From the NCBI GenBank assembly GCA_027079365.1, contig JALWVW010000369.1, forward strand, positions 1-5,730: a DNA stretch of 5,730 bases, read 5' to 3'. Positions 1 through 5,677 of the stretch are shown piece after piece; the first letter of the stretch is position 1; every line of letters starts with the position of its first letter. Source of the stretch: Campylobacteraceae bacterium. GTDB lineage: Bacteria; Campylobacterota; Campylobacteria; Campylobacterales; Sulfurovaceae. The notes below the pieces were generated by a model, which worked only from the letters and a program-made list of their open reading frames with translations, did not search any database and was not told the origin of the DNA. A program made the position numbers and the translations under genes.

Positions 1-542
1 AGAATACCATACTCGCCAAAATGTATCTCATCGATCATCTTGCCATCCAGAAATGAACCCTCGGGAATCAACATCTCCCGAAATGATATGGTGGAGCCAT
101 CAGAGATAAAGCTGTCCAGCAGTTTGGTAGCTACCGGTCTGACCAGCATATTGTGAATACGGTAGGCACTGACTTTATAAATATCGATAATCTTGTTGGC
201 ACCTGCCATTTTGAGTTTTTGGGTTGTATAGATCGAGTCTGAGATCGCCACAATCGTAGCTTTCGGGTAGAGTGAGCGCAGAGAGAGAGTTAGAAATACA
301 TTGAGATGCTCATCCTCCATCACACAGATAATATAACTGTCATCATCAATATGCAGTGCTTCCAGCTGTGCATCACTGGTAACATCGACCAGGACCACAT
401 CCAGGAACTTGTCGCCCTTTGCTTTCTCATAGTATTCAGATGTAGATTCAATAATATGCAGCTTGAACTTATCTGTACGCAGGCTTTTTGCCAACGATCT
501 TCCCTGATTACCGTAGCCAAACAAAAAGGCTTGCCTATCCAT
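1..542 (-). CDS. RCK/TrkA-N domain NAD-binding protein, likely K+ channel regulator (partial, C-terminus beyond window)
   Basis: A soluble regulatory protein of the RCK (KTN/TrkA-N) type; 180 codons are visible and the frame runs off the left edge. Residues 5-8 form a hydrophobic strand, followed by the dinucleotide-binding loop G9-Y-G11-N-Q-G14 and an acidic residue at the end of strand 2 (E32), the usual position for gripping the adenosine ribose of NAD(H) or a nucleotide. The Rossmann-type RCK_N fold extends to about residue 135, and residues from about 140 (fold beginning SFISDGSTISFREM) look like the start of an RCK_C ligand-binding lobe. No membrane segment is seen. The ATG (540-542) overlaps the last 8 nt of the upstream channel gene and has its own Shine-Dalgarno, AAGGGGG, inside that gene at 549-555 with a 6-nt spacer. 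Co-translation with the channel suggests it regulates or assembles with that channel, which is inference. It could instead serve a Trk/Ktr transporter encoded elsewhere. Confidence 0.87.
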   Translation of the reverse strand, partial: MDRQAFLFGYGNQGRSLAKSLRTDKFKLHIIESTSEYYEKAKGDKFLDVVLVDVTSDAQLEALHIDDDSYIICVMEDEHLNVFLTLSLRSLYPKATIVAISDSIYTTQKLKMAGANKIIDIYKVSAYRIHNMLVRPVATKLLDSFISDGSTISFREMLIPEGSFLDGKMIDEIHFGEYGI

Positions 543-2082
543 GATCTGCCCCCTTGTAATGTTTTTTGAAGTGATCAATACTGATACGTACCCCCATCAT
601 AAGCAAAATATCGTCATGCTCAAACTCCAATTCCCGGCTTGGATTGAAGATAAACTCCCCATCAACACCCCTCTGTATACCCATGAAGAGTATTTTATAC
701 CGGGGGAAATCAACCTCTCTGATCTTCTTTCCTATTAGTTTTGCATGCCTAAATACCATTACCTCGTCAATATTTGCAATATTTTTCCCTGTTAGTATCG
801 CCTGCATACCATTGTAAAGTATCGGCTGATGTATCGCTGTTCGCAGCATCACATTGGCGACACTGCTGGGTGTCAGGATGTGGTCTACACCAGCAAGCTT
901 GAATTTTCGGTGCATACTCTCATCTGTCGCCCTGGCAATGACATGAATATCTCTGGAGAGGCTTTTAACATTGAGTGAGATATAGATATTCTCTACATCA
1001 CTGTTGGTAAGGCACAACACCGTGACATCGGTATATTTCAGATCAAATTTGGAGATCACATCATGTCGACTGGCATCATCATGAATAGCCTTGTACCCAT
1101 CTTTGATCGCCTGCTTGACCCTCGCCGCATCCTTATCAATGATCACATAGGCATCTTCCAGCCCCTCCTCTTGACGCAGAAACATTTTTGCCAGTTGTCC
1201 GTAGCCGCAAATGATCACAAACCTCTCATTTTTGTTCAGATCCTCAATAATCCTGTTCTCTTTGAGCTCATCCAGCTTCTCTGAAAATGCAGAAACGATC
1301 ACCGAAGTAACAAAAGAGATCATCGCAATACCACTGACGATAATGATCATAGAGATCGCCTTGCCCTCATGGGTCACAGGAGAGATGTCTCCATATCCCA
1401 CGGTGGATATCGTAACCATCGCCCAATAGAAAGCATCAAACAGCGTCGTAATATGAGGATTATGGGTCTCTTCGAATACATAAAATGCTATCCCTGCTGT
1501 CAATACGATAAAGAGCAGCAAAAAAAGCAGGGTCAGCAATTCGAACCGCTTGTTGGAGAGTACCTCTACAAACTGATTGATACTCTTGGTGTACCTCAGA
1601 AGCTTGAAGACCCTGAAAAGCACAAAAATACGAAGTATCCGCAGCGGTCTATAAGCAGGGAGTATCGCCAAAAGATCGATGATAGATGAAGGAGACAGAA
1701 TAAAACTAAATTTACTTTGAAGTATTTTTTTTACTGGCACACGCAAAGAAAATGCCTTGTGTAAAAACTTAGACTGCTCATACTCCTCCATTACATACCT
1801 GTGCATATCACTATGCACCCAGAGCCTCAAAAGATATTCAAGAAGAAAAATAGCCGTCACTATATAAATATCATAAAAGTCCATCCAAGCAGGCACTGGG
1901 TTGCGTACCTCATAGACCAGTATCGTCACAGAGGTGAGGATAAGAAATATCATGGTCGTATCGACATACTTCTTATAAGCATTGTCCTGATTATAGAAAA
2001 GGTCTCGGATAAAACTTTTTGCTTTCTGGTAGGTAGGCGAGCTGTTGAGCCAAAATGCCAGTCTGATGATTATTTTGGACAC
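535..2082 (-). CDS. Kv-type six-transmembrane potassium channel with C-terminal RCK (TrkA-N/TrkA-C) domain
   Basis: An inner-membrane K+ channel subunit of 515 aa, expected to work as a tetramer. Visible order: S1 about 42-57, S2 about 69-90 with E82, S3 about 130-142 with D136, and S4 145-163 carrying basic residues at third positions (R145, R148, R151, R157, K160, R163). S5 is about 181-203, the pore helix about 213-226, the selectivity filter T227-V-G-Y-G-D232, and S6 about 242-265. A cytosolic RCK_N domain follows from about 287, with nucleotide loop G293-Y-G-Q-L-A298 and D316 after strand 2; RCK_C spans about 430-500. The S3-S4 block resembles eukaryotic and archaeal Kv voltage sensors more than a simple two-helix MthK-type channel. 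The start is GTG (2080-2082), supported by a strong ribosome site at 2089-2097. It lies 19 nt after gatB and overlaps the next gene by 8 nt. Ion and ligand specificity beyond K+ cannot be read from sequence. Confidence 0.95.
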   Translation of the reverse strand: MSKIIIRLAFWLNSSPTYQKAKSFIRDLFYNQDNAYKKYVDTTMIFLILTSVTILVYEVRNPVPAWMDFYDIYIVTAIFLLEYLLRLWVHSDMHRYVMEEYEQSKFLHKAFSLRVPVKKILQSKFSFILSPSSIIDLLAILPAYRPLRILRIFVLFRVFKLLRYTKSINQFVEVLSNKRFELLTLLFLLLFIVLTAGIAFYVFEETHNPHITTLFDAFYWAMVTISTVGYGDISPVTHEGKAISMIIIVSGIAMISFVTSVIVSAFSEKLDELKENRIIEDLNKNERFVIICGYGQLAKMFLRQEEGLEDAYVIIDKDAARVKQAIKDGYKAIHDDASRHDVISKFDLKYTDVTVLCLTNSDVENIYISLNVKSLSRDIHVIARATDESMHRKFKLAGVDHILTPSSVANVMLRTAIHQPILYNGMQAILTGKNIANIDEVMVFRHAKLIGKKIREVDFPRYKILFMGIQRGVDGEFIFNPSRELEFEHDDILLMMGVRISIDHFKKHYKGADHG

Positions 2083-2088
2083 AACTGG

Positions 2089-2097
2089 CTCCCCTTT
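2089..2097 (-). promoter_or_regulatory. Ribosome binding site deciding the GTG start of the K+ channel gene
   Basis: On the minus strand this reads AAAGGGGAG and ends 6 nt before the GTG at 2080-2082. It lies in the 19-nt gap after the gatB stop (2102-2104). Optimal spacing, and the lack of an ATG with a comparable site nearby, support the non-ATG start. Confidence 0.7.
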
Positions 2098-2101
2098 GTT
2101 T

Positions 2102-3532
2102 TTATGACAGTCTCTGTTTGAGAAGCTGATTGACCTTGCCGGGATTAGCTGATCCCTTGCTGGCTTTCATTGTCTGCCCCACAAAGAAACCAAAAAGCTT
2201 CTCTTTGCCTGCTTTGTATTCTGACACCTTCTCCTCGTTGGCCGCAAGGATCTCATCAATGATTGTCAATATGGCACCATCATCACTGACCTGTGCCAGT
2301 CCCAATGACTCAATGATCGCATCAATATCCCGGCCCTCATACACAAACATATAGTCCAATACCTCTTTGGCGCCCTTGCCAGAGATCGTGTCATCCGCTA
2401 TCTTGGCAAGCAGGTCGCCCAGTGTAGCAGCAGAAACAGGTGAATCTTCTATAGAGATGCTCGCCTTATTGAGGCGGCCCAGCAGCTCAGAGGTCAGCCA
2501 TGTCACTGCTATCTTTGGTAGTGCACCATGCAACAGCATCTCCTCAAAGTAGGCTGCCATCTCCTTGTCTGCAGTAAGGATCAGCGCATCGACCCTTTTG
2601 ATACCCAGATCAGCTATATAGCGTGCCACCTTTTCATCAGGAAGCTCCGGAATGATCTGCGCCTCCCTCATCATTGCTTCAGTCACGACCACCGGTCTCA
2701 GATCCGGATCAGGAAAATAGCGATAATCCGCACTGTCCTCTTTGCCCCGCATACTTTTGGTGACCCCCTTGGCAACATCCCAGAGTCTTGTCTCCTGACA
2801 GACTTCCTGTTCATAGACACCATCTTCATAGGCTTCGGTCTGGCGTTGCACTTCATAGGCAATCGCAGCTGCTACAAAACGGAAAGAGTTGATATTTTTG
2901 ATCTCAGCACGGGTACCAAATGCCTCTTGTCCCTTGGGTCGGATAGAAACATTGACATCACAGCGGAAAGAGCCCTCCTGCATATTGGCATCAGAGATAT
3001 CTAGATATCGGACGATAGAGTGCAGCTTTTTGAGGTATCTGACCGCCTCATCCGCACTTCGCATATCTGGCTCGGATACGATCTCCAGCAGCGGTGTGCC
3101 TGCACGATTGAGATCCACTTTTGAAACTGCCCCGTCATGGATATTTTTTCCGGCATCGGCCTCCAGATGTGCCCGCGTGATACCAATCTCCTTGCTGCTT
3201 CCATCATCAAAATCTATTGTCAAACTCCCCTTTCCTACAATAGGGATATCAAACTGGCTGATCTGATAGGCCATGGGGCTGTCCGGGTAAAAATAACTTT
3301 TTCGGTTGAAGATAGATTTTTGATTGACTTCTGCTTTAACCGCGTAGCCAAAATTCATCGCTTTTTTCACAGCTTCCAGATTCAGTACAGGCAGTGCACC
3401 GGGCAACGCCAGGCAAGTGGGGCAGGTGTTACTGTTCTGTGGCGCAGCAAAGCTGGTAGGACAGTGGCAAAATATTTTTGTTTTGGTATTGAGTTGCACA
3501 TGCACCTCAAGTCCAATCACGGTTTCAAACAT
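2102..3532 (-). CDS. gatB: Aspartyl/glutamyl-tRNA(Asn/Gln) amidotransferase subunit B
   Basis: The tRNA-binding kinase-like subunit of GatCAB. It activates mischarged Glu-tRNA(Gln) or Asp-tRNA(Asn) with ATP so that ammonia released by GatA converts them to Gln-tRNA(Gln) or Asn-tRNA(Asn). The length of 476 aa is normal for the family. Landmarks: the N-terminal strand with E9 and H11 (IGLEVHVQL), a four-cysteine zinc-type site C22-x-C24...C37-x-x-C40, and the signature DLNRAGTPLLEIVSEPD at 140-156. MQEGSFRCDVNVS is at 184-196, and RGKEDSADYRYFPDPDL at 262-278. A helical YqeY-like tail runs from about 300 and ends in a lysine/glycine-rich tRNA-contacting segment (about 457-476). Campylobacterota generally lack GlnRS and usually AsnRS, so this enzyme is expected to be essential. 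gatA and gatC are not adjacent, which is common in this group. The ATG at 3530-3532 is preceded by a TAAGG site at 8-nt spacing. It is the first gene of the unit with the channel genes. Confidence 0.98.
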   Translation of the reverse strand: MFETVIGLEVHVQLNTKTKIFCHCPTSFAAPQNSNTCPTCLALPGALPVLNLEAVKKAMNFGYAVKAEVNQKSIFNRKSYFYPDSPMAYQISQFDIPIVGKGSLTIDFDDGSSKEIGITRAHLEADAGKNIHDGAVSKVDLNRAGTPLLEIVSEPDMRSADEAVRYLKKLHSIVRYLDISDANMQEGSFRCDVNVSIRPKGQEAFGTRAEIKNINSFRFVAAAIAYEVQRQTEAYEDGVYEQEVCQETRLWDVAKGVTKSMRGKEDSADYRYFPDPDLRPVVVTEAMMREAQIIPELPDEKVARYIADLGIKRVDALILTADKEMAAYFEEMLLHGALPKIAVTWLTSELLGRLNKASISIEDSPVSAATLGDLLAKIADDTISGKGAKEVLDYMFVYEGRDIDAIIESLGLAQVSDDGAILTIIDEILAANEEKVSEYKAGKEKLFGFFVGQTMKASKGSANPGKVNQLLKQRLS

Positions 3533-3572
3533 AATAGTGACCTTATTAGATGATAAAATGAATAATTAAAAT

Positions 3573-3578
3573 ATTATA
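3573..3578 (-). promoter_or_regulatory. gatB: Probable -10 box of the gatB-channel-RCK transcription unit
   Basis: A perfect TATAAT on the minus strand, about 41 nt upstream of the gatB ATG, embedded in AT-rich sequence. No TTGACA-like -35 is seen at the expected distance, which is usual for sigma-70 promoters in Campylobacterota. The transcript would start near 3566 and have a leader of about 34 nt. Gaps downstream (19 nt, then an 8-nt overlap) leave no room for separate promoters for the two potassium-channel genes. Confidence 0.5.
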
Positions 3579-3655
3579 CCGTTTTGGTGATTTGAGAGAG
3601 TTTGTGGCACGAGAGGAAGCATGAGGCAGAAGAGAGTGACTCCTCCTGCTACGCT

Positions 3656-4297
3656 TTAGAAATCGTAAGTGACGCCGGCAGTGACGATATTTGCCTTTAT
3701 CTTGTCTTTGCCTTCATCATGCAGCAAATTCTGATAATCTATCCATACTCCCCAGCCTTTCTCCTGATCTCCCTGACCATCAAAGGCTCTGGATGCTGCG
3801 ACAGGTTTGTCTTTACTGAGATCATACTCAAGTCCTATACCCACACTAATGCCTGACTCATCGTACATTTTGGAACCTGCAGGAATCTTGGGATGATCGC
3901 ATTCGATCTTTGTTTTACCGTAACCAATCAGTCCATAGATATTGAGCTTATCCGTAATAGGGTACTGGGGCTTCAGGTAGATACCATAGTGTGTAGTCTC
4001 TGCAAAATCTTTATCAATGCTGGCCTTAAAAGCTCTTGCCTCAATACCAATATATTGGTTAAAATCATACCCTACTCTGCCGATCACACCATAGGTAGTC
4101 TCTTTGAGTCTCGTACCTGTAGCACAGGCACAATCTCTGCTGGTACCCGACCAGAGCAGTCCCAACCCAACATAGAAAGGATTAACATCAACTACTGGTG
4201 CTACCGGCACCACGGCAAGTTCTACATTCTTGCCTGCAACCAACACCCCACTTGCCAACAGTGAAGCAAGTACTAACTTTGTCATTTGACTCTTCAT
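3656..4297 (-). CDS. Small outer-membrane beta-barrel protein (OmpA/OmpW-like eight-strand type), function unknown
   Basis: A secreted porin-like protein of 213 aa. Residues 1-22 form a signal peptide (K2 and K7, a hydrophobic core from about 8 to 21, likely cleavage after LVAG22). Alternating amphipathic strands can be traced near 40-50, 65-78, 81-91, 102-112, 117-128, 148-159, 181-190 and 201-213, giving eight strands. The chain ends in Y-D-F, the C-terminal aromatic signal recognised by the BAM machinery. Odd points: C56-x-C58 in putative surface loop 1 and C133 in putative loop 3, plus a long charged segment at 160-180 that falls on the periplasmic side in the simplest topology. ATG 4295-4297 has AAGGGGA at 4303-4309, so it is preferred over the second Met (codon 5). 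It appears to be transcribed alone. No substrate or adhesive function can be assigned; it could be a structural OMP or a narrow pore. Confidence 0.85.
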   Translation of the reverse strand: MKSQMTKLVLASLLASGVLVAGKNVELAVVPVAPVVDVNPFYVGLGLLWSGTSRDCACATGTRLKETTYGVIGRVGYDFNQYIGIEARAFKASIDKDFAETTHYGIYLKPQYPITDKLNIYGLIGYGKTKIECDHPKIPAGSKMYDESGISVGIGLEYDLSKDKPVAASRAFDGQGDQEKGWGVWIDYQNLLHDEGKDKIKANIVTAGVTYDF

Positions 4298-4314
4298 TTT
4301 AGTCCCCTTGTGTT

Positions 4315-4340
4315 TGTCTTGGGACGCACATCCCCTGACA
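4315..4340 (-). promoter_or_regulatory. Imperfect hairpin in the 5' leader of the outer-membrane protein gene
   Basis: On the minus strand, TGTC (4340-4337 side) pairs with GACA, and inside it GGGA pairs with TCCC around a 6-nt loop, with an AG/AA internal mismatch. It ends 5 nt before the Shine-Dalgarno AAGGGGA of the OMP gene. It could stabilise the transcript or tune translation; no T-run follows, so it is not a terminator. The short stems make this tentative. Confidence 0.35.
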
Positions 4341-4371
4341 TATAAAAGAACTCTAACATAGCTAATATTAA

Positions 4372-4400
4372 CTAATACTGAATTCAGAAAGAATTGTTAA
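4372..4400 (-). promoter_or_regulatory. Candidate sigma-70 promoter for the outer-membrane protein gene
   Basis: On the minus strand TTAACA (4395-4400) and TATTAG (4372-4377) are separated by exactly 17 nt and lie about 75-100 nt upstream of the OMP ATG. The -35 matches TTGACA at 5 of 6 positions and the -10 matches TATAAT at 4 of 6. The whole 140-nt gap 4298-4437 is AT-rich and offers other weak -10-like hexamers, so the exact promoter is uncertain. Confidence 0.35.
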
Positions 4401-4437
4401 CGAAAAGTAAATAAAGTGTTAATGGGTGACGAAAAAA

Positions 4438-4704
4438 CTACTGTAGCTTCCTCGCAATATCCTGCATCAGTCTCGTCTGCTTTTTCATTTCTGCAAGTTT
4501 TTCAGACTTAAGCATAAGATACTCTAGAAAAAGTACGATCAATAGTCCAGGTATCGCCCCCAAAAAAGTAGACAAGACAGCAAAGAAGAGATTTATTTTT
4601 AAAAAAGAGAAGAAGGCGCTGAGTGCACCTATCAGCGTGAGAGCCCATGCCGCACCCAACATAAAACTGGTAAGTTTGGTGAGAGTAGTCGTCTGTAGTC
4701 TCAC
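4438..4704 (-). CDS. Small two-helix membrane protein encoded directly after atpB, unknown function
   Basis: An 88-aa protein I do not recognise at family level. It has two strongly hydrophobic helices (about 13-35 and 39-64), a short polar turn at K36-I-N38, a proline inside helix 2 (P52), and a lysine/arginine-rich amphipathic C-terminal tail (66-88) likely in the cytoplasm. The start is GTG at 4702-4704, only 3 nt after the atpB stop, with no clear Shine-Dalgarno, so translation probably depends on ribosomes finishing atpB. An in-frame ATG at codon 15 (4660-4662) would remove the N-terminal 14 residues and also lacks a ribosome site. The coupling suggests a role in ATP synthase assembly or the F0 sector, analogous to AtpI, but it lacks obvious AtpI/AtpZ sequence features. 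From memory, C. jejuni also has a small membrane protein gene (Cj1203c) next to atpB; whether it is homologous is unchecked. Confidence 0.75.
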   Translation of the reverse strand: MRLQTTTLTKLTSFMLGAAWALTLIGALSAFFSFLKINLFFAVLSTFLGAIPGLLIVLFLEYLMLKSEKLAEMKKQTRLMQDIARKLQ

Positions 4705-4707
4705 AGG

Positions 4708-5412
4708 TTAGGCTGCTTCTGTAGCATGTTCCTCATCGTGCGCCAAAGCTCCTGCCAGATAGACATAGGCAAGAATCATGAAAACAAATGTCTGCAAGAT
4801 GGCTGAGAAGCTCAACAACAAATAGGCAGGAAGCGGTACCAACCAAGGTGCCAGCATCAAAAGAACCCACAGAAACAGATCGTCCCCCTTGATGTTACCG
4901 AAGAGACGGAAGCTCAGTGAGATGATCCTTGAGATATGTGATACGATCTCGATAGGAAACATCAAAGGCGCCAAGGCCTTAACAGGGCCCATAAAGTGCG
5001 CAAAATATTTAATCACACCATTCTCCCTGATACCCTCGTAGTTGTAATGAATAAAGACAACCAGTGCCAAAACCAATGTGACATTGATGTTGGAGGTTGG
5101 AGATTCAAAGCCCGGAATGATACCGATGACATTGGCAATAAAGACAAAAATACCGATCGTAGCCACAAGCGGAAGATACTTTCGTGCCATCTTCTCTCCG
5201 ATCACATCCCTGCCCATGGCAATCACACCACCAAGGTAAGCTTCCATAATATTCTGAAAACCACTTGGCACCGCCTTGAGGCTTTTTGTCGCACGGTTAG
5301 CCACAAAAAGTCCAATGATCATCACTAAGAGAAGGTGAGCAATCACCATTCCTATGCCTTCTCCACTCTCACCGCCAAACATCGAACCCAAATAGGTAAA
5401 TACACCTTCCAT
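4708..5412 (-). CDS. atpB: F0F1 ATP synthase subunit a
   Basis: The membrane-embedded stator subunit that forms the two proton half-channels against the c-ring. It has 234 aa. The family hallmark around P100-G-F-E-S-P-T-S-N-I-N is present, and the catalytic helix carries SFRLFGN, with R169 matching the essential E. coli Arg210. By ungapped offset, D178 falls where E. coli has Glu219, Q207 in LQTFVFMILAYVYL matches Gln252, and residue 200 is Leu where E. coli has His245. Hydrophobic helices lie near 21-39, 80-100, 110-123, 180-200 and 203-222, and the tail is acidic and histidine-containing. ATG 5410-5412 has AGAGGG (5419-5424) at 6-nt spacing. It is not followed by atpE or the F1 genes. The split arrangement is typical of Campylobacterota, where atpB, atpE and the F1 operon are separate. 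A promoter lies just upstream (5445-5450). Confidence 0.98.
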   Translation of the reverse strand: MEGVFTYLGSMFGGESGEGIGMVIAHLLLVMIIGLFVANRATKSLKAVPSGFQNIMEAYLGGVIAMGRDVIGEKMARKYLPLVATIGIFVFIANVIGIIPGFESPTSNINVTLVLALVVFIHYNYEGIRENGVIKYFAHFMGPVKALAPLMFPIEIVSHISRIISLSFRLFGNIKGDDLFLWVLLMLAPWLVPLPAYLLLSFSAILQTFVFMILAYVYLAGALAHDEEHATEAA

Positions 5413-5444
5413 CGAAAACCCTCTTATGACTTTAATTTGGAGAG

Positions 5445-5450
5445 ATTATA
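5445..5450 (-). promoter_or_regulatory. atpB: Probable -10 box of atpB
   Basis: A perfect TATAAT on the minus strand, 33 nt upstream of the atpB ATG, predicting a start near 5438 and a leader of about 25 nt. No consensus -35 is present; that position (5468-5473) is occupied by the end of a single TTAGGAA copy and the start of the heptamer array. Confidence 0.5.
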
Positions 5451-5462
5451 GCCTCTTTTTGC

Positions 5463-5507
5463 TTAGGAAGATTTAGGAATTAGGAATTAGGAATTAGGAA
5501 TTAGGAA
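5463..5507. repeat. Heptanucleotide tandem repeat (TTAGGAA) upstream of the atpB promoter
   Basis: Five perfect head-to-tail copies of TTAGGAA fill 5473-5507 on the plus strand. One more copy at 5463-5469 is separated from them by GAT. The array occupies roughly -30 to -70 relative to the predicted atpB start. Perfect identity between copies points to recent slippage or active maintenance. Confidence 0.9.
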
Positions 5508-5549
5508 TTTGTTACAAAAAGACCGAGTGTTATTTGGGATTTTGCAGGG

Positions 5550-5565
5550 GGTGATTGCTATCACA
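5550..5565. promoter_or_regulatory. CRP/FNR-family-like palindromic operator candidate
   Basis: On the minus strand this reads TGTGATAGCAATCACC. It matches the E. coli CRP half-site pattern TGTGA-N6-TCACA at 9 of 10 positions and also fits the looser TGAT-N4-ATCA core shared by Crp/Fnr regulators. Its centre is about 119 nt upstream of the predicted atpB start and 33 nt before the first ATG of the 53-nt repeat on the plus strand. No regulator is encoded in the window, so the link is inferred from pattern only. Confidence 0.35.
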
Positions 5566-5579
5566 CCAATAATAAATAT

Positions 5580-5632
5580 GCGGGTTCTGAATGAGTCGTA
5601 CACCTGTACGGCGACCGAAGATCCGTGAAAAG
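5580..5632. repeat. 53-nt imperfect repeat, copy 1
   Basis: Matches copy 2 at 46 of 53 positions without gaps. It contains a 7-bp stem (5595-5601 with 5606-5612, including one T-G wobble) closed by the loop ACCT. The flanks on the left side are unrelated to those of copy 2, so the left boundary is sharp. Short frames are open through it: ATG at 5591 gives 23 codons to TAG at 5660-5662, but no Shine-Dalgarno precedes it and the codon before the ATG is TGA. Confidence 0.85.
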
Positions 5633-5677
5633 AAGATATCTAGAGAAGGCTCTTTTGCTTAGTTGTGTTTGATTTTT

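Noticed and set aside
2528..3004. Long plus-strand frame (158 codons) opposite gatB.
   Set aside because: It is antisense to a clearly conserved gatB coding sequence, has no family resemblance and no ribosome site; the other plus-strand frames opposite the channel, OMP and atpB genes are rejected for the same reason.
3626..3649. Possible terminator hairpin after the OMP gene (8-bp stem with two G-U pairs).
   Set aside because: No T-run follows on the minus strand and the stem is weak, so it does not meet the intrinsic terminator pattern.
4430..4440. T-run immediately after the stop of the 88-aa gene.
   Set aside because: The preceding CTACAGTAG has only a 1-nt centre and cannot form a stable stem.
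5508..5518. Odd palindrome TTTGTTACAAA.
   Set aside because: Short, AT-rich and with no matching site elsewhere in the window; likely chance.
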